64,000 nt of DNA from Nemertoderma westbladi (lineage: Eukaryota; Xenacoelomorpha; Nemertodermatida; Nemertodermatidae): NCBI GenBank assembly GCA_032718475.1, contig JAUCBJ010005774.1:19472-83471 (forward strand). The letters are read 5' to 3'. The notes beneath the pieces were generated by a model. It ran no database searches. It worked only from the letters and a program-made list of their open reading frames with translations, and was not told the DNA's origin. Each line of letters starts with the position of its first letter. Position 1 is the stretch's first letter. A program made the translations under genes and the position numbers. Of the stretch, positions 26,087-41,000 are shown one piece after another.

Positions 26087-29000
26087 AATAAAAAACTCAT
26101 TCGTAAATAACTTTAGAAGATTTTAACCATCTTCAAACCAAATTTTGTATGTGCTGGGCATACTAGAGGAAAAGTTCCAATATTTTTTAAAGTTACGGGC
26201 AAATACCTATTGAAATTTTGACTCCAGATCAAATCGAACCTGTTTCGAACTTGCTCAAGTTCGCGTGCTGCGCGACGCCCCACGAACGTGTTATTTATTA
26301 GCTCTGATAAAGATTATGTGGAAACTTTTATAGCTTATGCTTTTGTATACATTTGGTGGTCAGACGTTATGGTCGTTAAATATAAAACGAGAGAATCACA
26401 AACTCGTAGACTTACCTTCGTCCTTGTCCCAGGCCTGTATCCTAGCAACCCATGTGTCTACCGGTTTGCTCTCCAGCACCCCGTGCGCGCCCTCTAGTAT
26501 TGGCGGGAAGCTGGGCGGCCAATCGTTGGCGTCACTCACCATCACCGTAACCCGGGAGCTGCACCGACGACCTCCGGTGTCCATGGCAACCGCAGTCAAT
26601 TCGTACAGATCCACGGTCTCCCTATCGAGCCGTGTTGCCGTGACAACCGTACCTAAGTGAAGGAAGTTTACAATCACACATTTATACATTCTAGCGAAAT
26701 TTATTCTAAAAATTAATAAAAATTTAACGAAAATGCCTGTCTGATCTCTTTGTTTCGTTTTGAAATATACGAAAGAAATTACATTATTAAACAATATAAT
26801 AGCCTCACCATTTTCCTTTCCGATGTCAAAATGATGCGCAAATTGTCCCTCCAATGAATAGCTGATTGCCGCATTATCTCCAACATCTCGGTCAGTGGCA
26901 GACAAATTAGCCACACCCAATCCAGGTGGCATATTCTCCGCCACCTCAGCAGTCACATATTGCTAGGAGACGAAACAAACAAATAATTACCTGTTAGATG
27001 CTCTAGTAACTAAATACGAAATGTTTACAAAAGGAGTTTGTATTCTTTGGAAACAGAAACTGGTAGAAAACAAGAAACCATTAACAACATCTGTGGCGCA
27101 GTGGCGGTTTAATATATGTGGTGTCATTTAATCTATGGGTCCTTTAGCCACACTTTTAGACGATAACTTTATTGAAATATTAAGATAATTACAACTACAG
27201 AGTTAAAGAAACACAAGTAAACACCAGTAAAAAAATGTAATAAACAAACAAATATAGAAATGAGAAGAGAAAAATAACATAGAGTTAACAGAAAAGCTAG
27301 AAATATAAACTGAAACTTATAGAAACTGAGGTTTATAAATAGCAATGCGAATATATTGTTTATTTTTAGTTAGAATAACACCCGAGGGATTCAAGGGTTA
27401 AAACACGTAGTTAACAAAAACATTGAAACAAAGACTAAATGATTTGTAAACAATAGAATGTAAATACCTGAGTGTACCAATCCAGAGATGGAAGCTTTAA
27501 TTAAAATTACAAAAGTTTGTTAGTTAATGTGATATTTACAGTCTCCGGTGATTTAATAATCATAGTTAAAATTGTAGATAAATTTCACACCCACTCATAT
27601 GTAGGAATCCGGCTAAATTACATCTTTCCTGCGCTTTAGGGAAACTCAATTATCAGAGTCTAACATTGATACTTACTTGATCACATACGGGAGAATTGTC
27701 ATTAACGTCAGTAATTTCCACGATTAGTGTTGCTATGGCAGCGAATCTACCATCAGTAACAACGATTTCCATATTGTAAACCTAAAAAAACACAGGAATA
27801 GTACAAAGGTGTAACGACAACATTTAATTAACTTAGAAATAAAACACTAAGAAGTGTTCTACCCTTGTACGTCTTTATTCCTGAATCTCCTTCACATACA
27901 ATACACTGACATTGACAGACTGGTTTTCTCTTAAAATCTGTGAATTCCACATCCAACTGCTTTCACTAACCTCTATCGATTCTCTATCCAACCGCTGGGT
28001 GGTGTACCTATACACTAACCTCCATTGATTATCTATCGAACCGCTGGGTGGTGTACCTATACACTAACCTCTATCGATTCTCTATCCAACCGCTGGGTGG
28101 TGTACCTATACACTAACCTCCATTGATTCTCTATCGAACCGCAGGGTGGTGTACCTATACACTAACTTCTATTGATTCTCTATCGAACCGCTGGGTGGTG
28201 TACCTATACACTAACCTCCATTGATTCTCTATCGAACCGCTGGGTGGTGTACCTATACACTAACCTCCATTGATTCTCTATCGAACCGCTGGGTGGTGTA
28301 CCTATACACTAACCTCCATTGATTCTCTATCCAACCGCTGGGTGGTGTACCTATATACTAACCTCCATTGATTATCTATCGAACCCCTGGGTGGTGTACC
28401 TATACACTAACCTCCATTGATTCCCTATCGAACCGCTGGGTGGTGTACCTATATACTAACTTCCATTGATTCTCGATCCAACCGCTGGGTGGTGTACCTA
28501 TACACTAACTTCCATTGATTATCTATCGAACCCCTGGGTGGTGTACCTATACACTAACCTCCATTGATTCCCTATCGAACCGCTGGGTGGTGTACCTATA
28601 TACTAACTTCCATTGATTCTCGATCCAACCGCTGGGTGGTGTACCTATACACTAACCTCCATTGATTCTCTATCGAACCGCTGGGTGGTGTACCTATACA
28701 CTAACTTCCATTGATTCTCTATCCAACCGCTTGGTGGTGTACCTATACACTAACCTCCATTGATTATCTATCCCACCACTGGGTGGTGTACACTAACCTC
28801 CATTGATTCCCTATCCAACCACTGGGTGGCACACTAAACACCATTGATACCTTATCCAACCGCTAGGTGGTGTACACTAACCTCCATTGATTCTCTATCC
28901 AACCGCTGGGTGGTGTACACTAACCTCCAATGATGCCCTGTCCAACCACTGGGTGGCACACTAAACACAATTGATTCCCTATCCAACCGCTAGGTGATGT

Positions 29001-32000
29001 ACACTAACCTCCATTGATTCTCTATCCAACCGCTGGGTGGTGTACACTTTCCCTGTTTCCGAATCAATATTAAAGTGGCCGCGAGTATCTGTACCCCCGA
29101 CGATATAATAACGTAATGTTTTGCTGGCCTCGGTATCTACAGCAACCATAGTATAAACAAACGTTCCTAAAATGGAAAATCCATTATTTAACGATTCATT
29201 AAATAATAATGGTTGATTTATGAACTCTTGTCAGTTTGAATTGTATGTTACCCTTATACAAGGATTTCTTAGGTTCGATACAAGTCAGTGCCATATGGTA
29301 GCACACTTATGTAGCACACATTGACCACAGACAGATAGACATACTGGAGCAATAATACATAACCCCCACCATCTGGGTAGCATATGCTCATCCCCCTGTT
29401 TTCATTTAGGGGTGCAGAAACACGGTCAACCGAATCAACACGACCAAAAGGCAACAAAAATAAATTCAATGTACAATCTGGTGACTCTATCATTGAAGCA
29501 TGAAGTCTTCCTAAACATTTTAGAACATACTTGTTTGTGAAACTTAATATGTATTAAAAACCGTTACAATATTTATCAAATAAACCGTAGAACTCACCGG
29601 GTAATTGGTCTTCAGTCACTTGGGTCCTATATGTTGCCTGACCGTCGCTAGACCTCCTCGTCCGCCCGTCACTAGGTAACGGGATGCTGTCGCTAGGGAA
29701 TGAAGGAGGCGAGTCGTTGCTATCCACTACGGACACGACCACAGTGGCGGTGGAGGTAAACCGTAATGACTCGCCCGTATCCGTGGCAACCACTAGTAAA
29801 TTAACTTCAGGAGAGACCTCATAGTCAAGTGGAGTGTCGAGGAAAACCCATCTGAGAGAGGAGATGAGATAAGTGTATACCGTGGAAAGTGTACAAGTAC
29901 ATGGGGAAAATGCGTGCAAGTGCAATAAGACGCTACCATAATGCCTCACCATTATTGCTTTATTATATTACCTGGTATCTACATACACTCCCTCCACCTA
30001 CTGCCTATTAATTATCACTTCGACCCCACCCAACCCATAGTGCTGTAAATTACAAATAATATTACAAGTAATACTCTCTTTCACCACTTTTATATGCTCT
30101 ATTTTTAGCTGTATTGTACTTATCGTTATGTATTGGTTGGTGATTCTCTCTCGGTCATCTTCCTCTAACTCACCCAGACACCGGATCCACAGTAAACCCG
30201 TTCCCTTCCTCCTCCAACTCACCCACTCACCGGATCCACAGTAAACCCGCTCCCTTCATCCTCCAACTCACCGGATCCACAGTAAACCCACTCCCTTCCT
30301 CCTCCAACTCACCGGATCCACAGTAAACCCGTTCCCTTCCTCCTCCAACTCACCCAATCACCGGATCCACAGTAAACCCGCTCCCTTTCTCCTCCAACTC
30401 ACCGGATCCACAGTAAACCCGTTCCCTTCCTCCTCCAACTCACCGGATCCACAGTAAACCCGTTCCCTTCCTCCTCCAACTCACCCAATCACCGGATCCA
30501 CAGTAAACCCGCTCCCTTCATCCTCCAACTCACCCAGTAACCGGATCCACAGTAAACCCGCTCCCTTCCTCCTCCAACTCACCGGATCCACAGTAAACCC
30601 GCTCCCTTCATCCTCCAACTCACCCAGTAACCGGATCCACAGTAAACCCGCTCCCTTCCTCCTCCAACTCACCGGATCCACAGTAAACCCGTTCCCTTCC
30701 TCCTCCAACTCACCCAATCACCGGATCCACAGTAAACCCGCTCCCTTCATCCTCCAACTCACCCAGTAACCGGATCCACAGTAAACCCGTTCCCTTCCTC
30801 CTCCAACTCACCCAATCACCGGATCCACAGTAAACCCGCTCCCTTTCTCCTCCAACTCACCCAGTAACCGGATCCACAGTAAACCCGTTCCCTTCCTCCT
30901 CCAACTCACCCAATCACCGGATCCACAGTAAACCCGCTCCCTTTCTCCTCCAACTCACCGGATCTACAGTAAACCCGCTCCCTTCCTCCTCCAACTCACC
31001 CAGTAACCGGATCCACAGTAAACCCGTTCCCTTCCTCCTCCAACTCACCCAATCACCGGATCCACAGTAAACCCGCTCCCTTTCTCCTCCAACTCACCCA
31101 GTAACCGGATCCACAGTAAACCCGTTCCCTTCCTCCTCCAACTCACCCAATCACCGGATCCACAGTAAACCCGCTCCCTTTCTCCTCCAACTCACCGGAT
31201 CTACAGTAAACCCGCTCCCTTCCTCCTCCAACTCACCCAGTAACCGGATCCACAGTAAACCCGTTCCCTTCCTCCTCCAACTCACCCAATCACCGGATCC
31301 ACAGTAAACCCGCTCGCTTTCTCCTCCAACTCACCGGATCCACAGTAAACCCGCTCCCTTCCTCCTCCAACTCACCCAATCACCGGATCCACAGTAAACC
31401 CGCTCCCTTCCTCCTCCAACTCACCTAGTCACCGGATCCACAGTAAACCCGTTCCCTTCCTCCTCCAACTCACCTAGTCACCGGATCCACAGTAAACCCG
31501 TTCCCTTCCTACTCCAACTCACCCAATCACCGGATCCACAGTAAACCCGCTCCCTTCCTCCTCCAACTCACCCAGTCACCGGATCCACAGTAAACCCGCT
31601 CCCTTCCTCCTCCAACACACCCAGTCTACGGATCCACAGTAAACCCGCTCCCTTCCTCCTCCAACACACCCAGTCAACGGATCCACAGTAAAGCCGCTCC
31701 CTTCCTCCTCCAACTCACCGGATCCACAGTAAACCCGCTCCCTTCCTCCTCCAACTCACCCAGTCACCGGATCCACAGTAAACCCGCTCCCTTCCTCCTC
31801 CAACTCACCCAGTCACCGGATCCACAGTAAACCCGCTCCCTTCCTCCTCCAACTCACCCAGTCACCGGATCCACAGTAAACCCGCTCCCTTCCTCCTGCA
31901 ACTCACCCAGTAAACGGATCCACAGTAAACCCGCTCCCTTCCTCCTCCAACTCACCCAGTAACCGGATCCACAGTAAACCCGCTCCCTTCCTCCTCCAAC

Positions 32001-35000
32001 TCACCCAGTAACCGGATCCACAGTAAACCCGCTCCCTTCCTCCTCCAACTCACCCAGTAACCGGATCCACAGTAAACCCGCTCCCTTCCTCCTGCAACTC
32101 ACCCAGTAAACGGATCCACAGTAAACCCGCTCCCTTCCTCCTCCAACTCACCCAGTAACCGGATCCACAGTAAACCCGCTCCCTTCCTCCTCCAACTCAC
32201 CCAGTAACCGGATCCACAGTAAACCCGCTCCCTTCCTCCTCCAACTCACCCAGTAACCGGATCCACAGTAAACCCGCTCCCTTCCTCCTCCAACTCACCC
32301 AGTCACCGGATCCACAGTAAACCCGCTCCCTTCCTCCTCCAACTCACCCAGTAACCGGATCCACAGTAAACCCGCTCCCTTCCTCCTCCAACTTACCCAG
32401 TCACCGGATCCACAGTAAACCCGCTCCCTTCCTCCTCCAACTCACCCAGTAACCGGATCCACAGTAAACCCGCTCCCTTCCTCCTCCAACTTACCCAGTC
32501 ACCGGATCCACAGTAAACCCGCTCCCTTCCTCCTCCAACTCACCCAGTAACCGGATCCACAGTAAACCCGCTCCCTTCCTCCTCCAACTCACCCAGTAAC
32601 CGGATCCACAGTAAACCCGCTCCCTTACTCCTCCAACTCACCGGATCCACAGTAAACCCGCTCCCTTCCTCCTCCAACTCACCGGATCCACAGTAAACCC
32701 GCTCCCTTCCTCCTCCAACTCACCCAGTAACCGGATCCACAGTAAACCCGCTCCCTTCCTCCTCCAACTCACCCAGTAACCGGATCCACAGTAAACCCGC
32801 TCCCTTCCTCCTCCAACTTACCCAGTCACCGGATCCACAGTAAACCCGCTCCCTTCCTCCTCCAACTCACCCAGTAACCGGATCCACAGTAAACCCGCTC
32901 CCTTCCTCCTCGAACTTACCCAGTCACCGGATCTACAGTAAACCCGCTCCCTTCCTCCTCCAACTCACCCAGTAACCGGATCCACAGTAAACCCGCTCCC
33001 TTCCTCCTCCAACTCACCCAGTAACCGGATCCACAGTAAACCCGCTCCCTTACTCCTCCAACTCACCGGATCCACAGTAAACCCGCTCCCTTCATCCTCC
33101 AACTTACCCAGTCACCGGATCCACAGTAAACCCGCTCCTCCCTTCCTCCTCCAACTCACCCAGTAACCGGATCCACAGTAAACCCGCTCCCTTCCTCCTC
33201 CAACTCACCGAGTCACCGGATCCACAGTAAACCCGCTCCCTTAATCCTCCAACTTACCCAGTCACCAGATCCACAGTAAACCCGCTCCCTTCCTCCTCCA
33301 ACTCACCCAGTAACCGGATCCACAGTAAACCCGCTCCCTTCCTCCTCCAACTCACCCAGTAACCGGATCCACAGTAAACCCGCTCCCTTCCTCCTCCAAC
33401 TTACCCAGTCACCGGATCCACAGTAAACCCGCTCCCTTCCTCCTCCAACTCACCCAGTAACCGGATCCACAGTAAACCCGCTCCCTTCCTCCTCCAACTT
33501 ACCCAGTCACCGGATCCACAGTAAACCCGCTCCCTTCCTCCTCCAACTCACACAGTAACCGGATCCACAGTAAACCCGCTCCCTTCCTCCTCCAACTCAC
33601 CCAGTAACCGGATCCACAGTAAACCCGCTCCCTTACTCCTCCAACTCACCGGATCCACAGTAAACCCGCTCCCTTCATCCTCCAACTTACCCAGTCACCG
33701 GATCCACAGTAAACCCGCTCCCTTCCTCCTCCAACTCACCCAGTAACCGGATCCACAGTAAACCCGCTCCCTTCCTCCTCCAACTCACCGAGTCACCGGA
33801 TCCACAGTAAACCCGCTCCCTTCCTCCTCCAACACACCGGATCCACACTAAACCCGCTCCCTTCCTCCTCCAACACACCCACCCAGTCACCGGATCCACA
33901 GTAAACCCGCTCCCTTTCTCCTCTAACTCACCGGATCCACAGTAAACCCGCTCCCTTCCTCCTCCAACTCACCCAGTCACCGGATCCACAGTAAACCCGT
34001 TCCCTTCCTCCTCCAACTCACCCTGTCACCGGATCCACATTAAACCCACTCCCTTCCTCGTCCAACTCACCCTGTCACCGGATCCACAGTAAACCCGCTC
34101 CCTTCCTCCTCCAACTCACCCGGTCACCGGATCCACAGTAAACCCGCTCCCTTCATCCTCCAACTCACCGGATCCACAGTAAACCCGCTCCCTTCCTCCT
34201 CCAACTCACCCAGTAACCGGATCCACAGTAAACCCGCTCCCTTCCTCCTCCAACTTACCCAGTCACCGGATCCACATTAAACCCACTCCCTTCCTCGTCC
34301 AACTCACCCTGTCACCGGATCCACAGTAAACCCGCTCCCTTCCTCCTCCAACTCACCCGGTCACCGGATCCACAGTAAACCCGCTCCCTTCATCCTCCAA
34401 CTCACCGGATCCACAGTAAACCCGCTCCCTTCCTCCTCCAACTTACCCAGTCACCGGATCCACATTAAACCCACTCCCTTCCTCGTCCAACTCACCCTGT
34501 CACCGGATCCACAGTAAACCCGCTCCCTTCCTCCTCCAACTCACCCGGTCACCGGATCCACAGTAAACCCGCTCCCTTCATCCTCCAACTCACCGGATCC
34601 ACAGTAAACCCGCTCCCTTCCTCCTCCAACTCACCCAGTCACCGGATCCACAGTAAACCCGTTCCCTTCCTCCTCCAACTCACCCTGTCACCGGATCCAC
34701 ATTAAACCCACTCCCTTCCTCGTCCAACTCACCCTGTCACCGGATCCACAGTAAACCCGCTCCCTTCCTCCTCCAACTCACCCGGTCACCGGATCCACAG
34801 TAAACCCGCTCCCTTCATCCTCCAACTCACCGGATCCACAGTAAACCCGCTCCCTTCCTCCTCCAACTCACCCAGTAACCGGATCCACAGTAAACCCGCT
34901 CCCTTCCTCCTCCAACTCACCCAGTAACCGGATCCACAGTAAACCCGCTCCCTTCCTCCTCCAACTCACCCAGTCATCGGATCCACAGTAAACCCACTCC

Positions 35001-38000
35001 CTTCATCCTCCAACTCACCGGATCCACAGTAAACCCGCTCCCTTCCTCCTCCAACACACCCAGTGACCGGATCCACAGTAAACCCGCTCCCTTTCTCCTC
35101 CAACACACCGGATCCACAGTAAACCCGCTCCCTTCCTCCTCCAACTCACCCAATCACCGGATCCACAGTAAACCCGCTCCCTTCCTCCTCCAACTCACCC
35201 AGTAACCGGATCCACAGTAAACCCGCTCCCTTCCTCCTCCAACTCACCGAGTCACCGGATCCACAGTAAACCCGCTCCTTTCCTCCTCCAACACACCCAG
35301 TCACCGGATACACAGTAAACCCACTCCCTTCCTCCTCCAACTCACCGGATCCACAGTAAACCCGCTCCCTTCCTCCTCCAACTCACCCAATCATCGGATC
35401 CACAGTAAACCCGCTCCCTTCATCCTCCAACTCACCGGATCCACAGTAAACCCGCTCCCTTCATCCTCCAACTCACCTAGTCACCGGATCCACAGTAAAC
35501 CCGCTCCCTTCATCCACCAACTCACCCAGTCACCGGATCCACAGTAAACCCGCTCCCTTCCTCCTCCAACTCACCTAGTCACCGGATCCACAGTAAACCC
35601 GCTCCCTTCCTCCTCCAACTCACCCAGTCACCGGATCCACAGTAAACCCGCTCCCTTCCTCCTCCAACTCACCTAGTCACCGGATCCACAGTAAACCCGC
35701 TCCCTTCCTCCTCCAACTCACCGGATCCACAGTAAACCCGCTCCCTTCCTCCTCCAACTCACCCAGTCACCGGATCCACAGTAAACCCGCTCCCTTCCTC
35801 CTCCAACTCACCTAGTCACCGGATCCACAGTAAACCCGCTCCCTTCCTCCTCCAACTCACCCAGTCACCGGATCCACAGTAAACCCGCTCCCTTCCTCCT
35901 CCAACTCACCGGATCCACAGTAAACCCGCTCCCTTCCTCCTCCAACTCACCTAGTCACCGGATCCACAGTAAACCCGCTCCCTTCCTCCTCCAACTCACC
36001 TAGTCACCGGATCCACAGTAAACCCGCTCCCTTCCTCCTCCAACTCACCGGATCCACAGTAAACCCGCTCCCTTCCTCCTCCAACTCACCCAGTCACCGG
36101 ATCCACTGTAAACCCGCTCCCTTCCTCCTCCAACTCACCGGATCCACAGTAAACCCGCTCCCTTCCTCCTCCAACTCACCTAGTCACCGGATCCACAGTA
36201 AACCCGCTCCCTTCCTCCTCCAACTCACCTAGTCACCGGATCCACAGTAAACCCGCTCCCTTCCTCCTCCAACTCACCGGATCCACAGTAAACCCGCTCC
36301 CTTCCTCCTCCAACTCACCTAGTCACCGGATCCACAGTAAACCCGCTCCCTTCCTCCTCCAACTCACCTAGTCACCGGATCCACAGTAAACCCGCTCCCT
36401 TCCTCCTCCAACTCACCCTGTCACCGGATCCACAGTAAACACGCTCCCTTCCTCCTCCAACTCACCGAGTCACCGGATCCACAGTAAACCCGCTCCCTTC
36501 CTCCTCCAACACACCCAGTGACCGGATCCACAGTAAACCCGCTCCCTTCCTCCTCCAACTCACCCAGTGACCGGATCCACAGTAAACCCGCTCCCTTCCT
36601 CCTCCAACTCACCCTGTCACCGGATCCACAGTAAACACGCTCCCTTCCTCCTCCAACTCACCGAGTCACCGGATCCACAGTAAACCCGCTCCCTTCCTCC
36701 TCCAACTCACACAATCACCGGATCCACAGTAAACCCGCTCCCTTCCTCCTCCAACTCACCCTGTCACCGGATCCACAGTAAACACGCTCCCTTCCTCCTC
36801 CAACTCACCGAGTCACCGGATCCACAGTAAACCCGCTCCCTTCCTCCTCCAACACACCCAGTGACCGGATCCACAGTAAACCCGCTCCCTTCCTCCTCCA
36901 ACTCACCCTGTCACCGGATCCACAGTAAACACGCTCCCTTCCTCCTCCAACTCACCGAGTCACCGGATCCACAGTAAACCCGCTCCCTTCCTCCTCCAAC
37001 ACACCCAGTGACCGGATCCACAGTAAACCCACTCCCTTACTCCTCCAACTCACCGGATCCACAGTAAACCCGCTCCCTTCCTCCTCCAACTCACCCAGTC
37101 ACCGGATCCACAGTAAACCCGCTCCCTTCCTCCTCCAACTCACCCAGTCACCGGATCCACAGTAAACCCGCTCCCTTCCTCCTCCAACTCACCGGATCCA
37201 CAGTAAACCCGCTCCCTTCCTCCTCCAACTCACCTAGTCACCGGATCCACAGTAAACCCGCTCCCTTCCTCCTGCAACTCACCCAGTCACCGGATCCACA
37301 GTAAACCCGCTCCCTTCCTCCTCCAACTCACCCAGTAACCGGATCCACAGTAAACCCGCTCCCTTCCTCCTCCAACTCACCGGATCCACAGTAAACCCGC
37401 TCCCTTCCTCCTCCAACTCACCTAGTCACCGGATCCACAGTAAACCCGCTCCCTTCCTCCTGCAACTCACCCAGTCACCGGATCCACAGTAAACCCGCTC
37501 CCTTCCTCCTCCAACTCACCCAGCAACCGGATCCACAGTAAACCCGCTCCCTTCCTCCTCCAACTCACCGGATCCACAGTAAACCCGCTCCCTTCCTCCT
37601 CCAACTCACCTAGTCACCGGATCCACAGTAAACCCGCTCCCTTCCTCCTGCAACTCACCCAGTCACCGGATCCACAGTAAACCCGCTCCCTTCCTCCTCC
37701 AACTCACCGGATCCACAGTAAACCCGCTCCCTTCCTCCTCCAACTCACCCAGTCACCGGATCCACAGTAAACCCGCTCCCTTCCTCCTCCACTGCGTAGA
37801 CGACTTTTCCGTTCCGACCCCCATCCGCGTCCGTTGCTCGCACCCGGACCACCGGATCCCCCGGACGAGCGTTCTCCGACGCCACCACGCGGTACGTTAA
37901 CGAATCGAATCGCGGAGGATTGTCGTTGACATCGATGACACCGATTCCCACTGTTGTATAGACAACCATAGGTGGACTGGTTGCTGTCTCGGCCTACAAA

Positions 38001-41000
38001 AAAGCGATAGATCCTATAATTGATAGCTGAAATAATATTTTATTGTAAGTGACTCTGTAAGGAGGCCTTATAGAACATCGTCCAGACCCGGTCCGAAATC
38101 CTCCATTATAGCTAATCCATCAACTCTTCACCAAATTTAATGACTACAATTAATTAATTTAAAATAAACATTATATACAAATGGTGTGCTATAAAATATA
38201 AATATAAGTACAATATATATAATAAATTATTATAAAAATATTACAGCAAAACAAAGTCAATCACATTATCATATTCGCAGTGCGGTCCCCTCAGAATTAT
38301 ACTCCCCAGAGGAAACTCCAGTACCCATTTAGCTACCATTTAAGTATGCGAGGCAGATATGCGACCTTATCGCTAGTTCCTTTAAAGCATTTGTGTCGAA
38401 AGTAAAACTACACTGGGATCACAACCCACTTCAGGGGTCGAACCCACGACCTCCAACGCAAAGGATTTAACGACTACACCAAGGTGGGACTAAAAAATAA
38501 TTTTAATTATGAATATTACCTTAACGGTGAGTGAGTGGGTGGTTTTGGCTTCGTAGTCAAACGGACCAGCTACGAGAATGGTCCCGTCTAGAGGGTCGAT
38601 AACGAAAGGAGAAACCGGGTCACTAGGACACGGGACTATCGAGTAGCCAATAGCATCCGTCGTACGATTCATAGCGGTTACCTTACCAACCTGGAATATT
38701 TGAGTTAATTTAAACTTTAGTAACTTAATAAATGAACAGTTTATTCCACTTTTCACTTTATTTCCGTATTGTTTTTATCTTCTCGTACCTGTAGTGTACG
38801 ATTTATCAGGTCTAACGACAATACATTTGAGGTTCCGAAATGTTTTTAATATAATTTTAAAGGATTAAATAAATAAGTGTTGATTAATATATTTATTCAA
38901 TTTTTGTGTTGAAATGTGAAAGGCGTTATTGAACCATGGCTGTGGCACTGTTTGGGCCTCTTCAGTAGCGCTAACTCGTTCAAGCTGACTCAGTTCCACA
39001 AGATAATAGTCCCCCGTTGCTAATTATTTAGTATGTTGCATTTCCTCCTATCTATCTCTAACTAAAAGCCGACCTACTGATCTTAGTCAAGAAAAAACTT
39101 CGATATTATGGGGCGAGCCACGAGGTAAGGGAACCTTAGCATACAGTTTATTACGGGTCAAATCAAGCCGGCCTGTCTGCCTGTCCGTCAGTCAGTTTGT
39201 CTATCCGTATGTTTAACTGGTATGCCTGTAGGTGTGGTATACCGAAAGTTTAGCTCATTCTAGTAGTAACTATAATACATTCCACTGTATCACTGACCTC
39301 CGTGTCTATAGGAACTGTTTCCTCCAATGAGAATTCGTAGTGATCCGATTCAAAGGAAGGCGGGGCATCCTCATTGGATATCATAATAATCTCCAAGGCG
39401 ACATCAGCAGAACGAGGAGGAGTTCCTTTGTCGGTGGCGCGGATGAACAGTTGGAACACATGGGTTGCTAGGCAACAATAACAACAATAGTACTTTTAAC
39501 AAGGAAATTGAATTATATTTTGATTACGAATAGGGACATCAAAAACTAAACATTGGAGGTAAATAAAATGTAGCTCGATATATAAATATATATATATATA
39601 CAAAATCTCTAAAATAAACACAATTACTTTTCAACTTACTGTCGACATTTATAGGAGTCAGAATGGATATAATTCCGGTAGTTGGTTGGATGGTGAACAT
39701 CTGTTTCAACGGACTCGAATCCTTCTCATATATTGAGTAACTAAGCAACCCATTGTCGCCAGCGTCTGAGTCACTTGCCCGCACCTTCAAATTAATATTA
39801 CTTTGTATTAGTTAATTCATATTAATATGAATTCGCAGATGTTGACAAGTTAACTTTTACAAAACCTTCTTAACATCTTAGTTATGGTTTTAAAATGGGG
39901 GTGAGAGAGGGGGGGGGGGGGGGGGGGGGGTAACCAGTGTTTAAAATGAACCATTGAGTGAAGAAGCAGGTTGATGGCAGTCTTACAAACCAAAACAATA
40001 AACCAATTTCCAATTCTGTTGCGATTAATTCTCCCCCCCCTTATATTTTTAAGACAAATAGGTCCTATGGGAAAATGATAAAATGGAAGGTTGTAGGAAT
40101 TCCTGGTACTGCAGTACATTTACCATAGTGTCCCTCTCACCTGCAGCACTTTATCACCTACAGATGCGTTCACGGCCACATTAACGGTGTATTCGGTAAC
40201 ATCCCACACCGGAGCATTATCATTCTCATCCGTTACCAATAGAGTGACCGTAGTAAACCCAACCAAGCCTCCCCCATCGGTAACCGTTACAGGTATACTA
40301 ATGTTACGTTGAGTAACATTCTCCCTATCCAACATATCCAACGTCCACAATTCCCCTGAAACAAAAATTAACTAATTTGTTAAAAAATTATAGAAATTTA
40401 AATACATTTTATAAAATGTATAAGACGTCCAAGTACCAATTAGTAATAAACAGTAACAATCCAATACTACTACTACTAGGATCGGCATGCTGCATTGCAG
40501 CTGCATTTTTAAGAATGCTGTGCCGGCTTGTCAACAAAATTGCACCGCCACAACTCCCTATCACCCATGACATTTGCTAGATCATCCGCATCTTCAAGGC
40601 CAGTGTCCTTTAAGATGCGTCTCAAGAAAGTCATGGGCTGTCCACCATGCTTATTCACTCCATGAGGCTGCCAAAGTACAAGATTATGCACTGGCTGGTC
40701 CTCACGGCGAAAGCAATGTCCTGCAAAGCGGAGGCGATTTTGTTCTAGTGTCAAGCTTGGGGGAACCAATGAGACACCTCCAATGTTATATAGTGTCTGG
40801 TTGGAGATGTGTGCATTGTACTTGACACAATGAACCCGGCGTAGCATTCTTGTGAATGTGCCATCCAGAGATTGGGTGTCAACAATCCAATGGGAGGCGG
40901 TTTAATATTAATATAGTTCAAAGGTAGGCTATACAGTAAGGTTACAGTATACAACACAGCATTTGTACTATTCTATTTTTAATTTCGCAAATAAATAATA

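Noticed and set aside
30481-36612. Minus-strand ORFs encoding EEEGSGFTVDPVTG repeats
   Set aside because: Array copies of the exon g end, interrupted by TGA in each 49-bp unit. They are not separate genes or exons.
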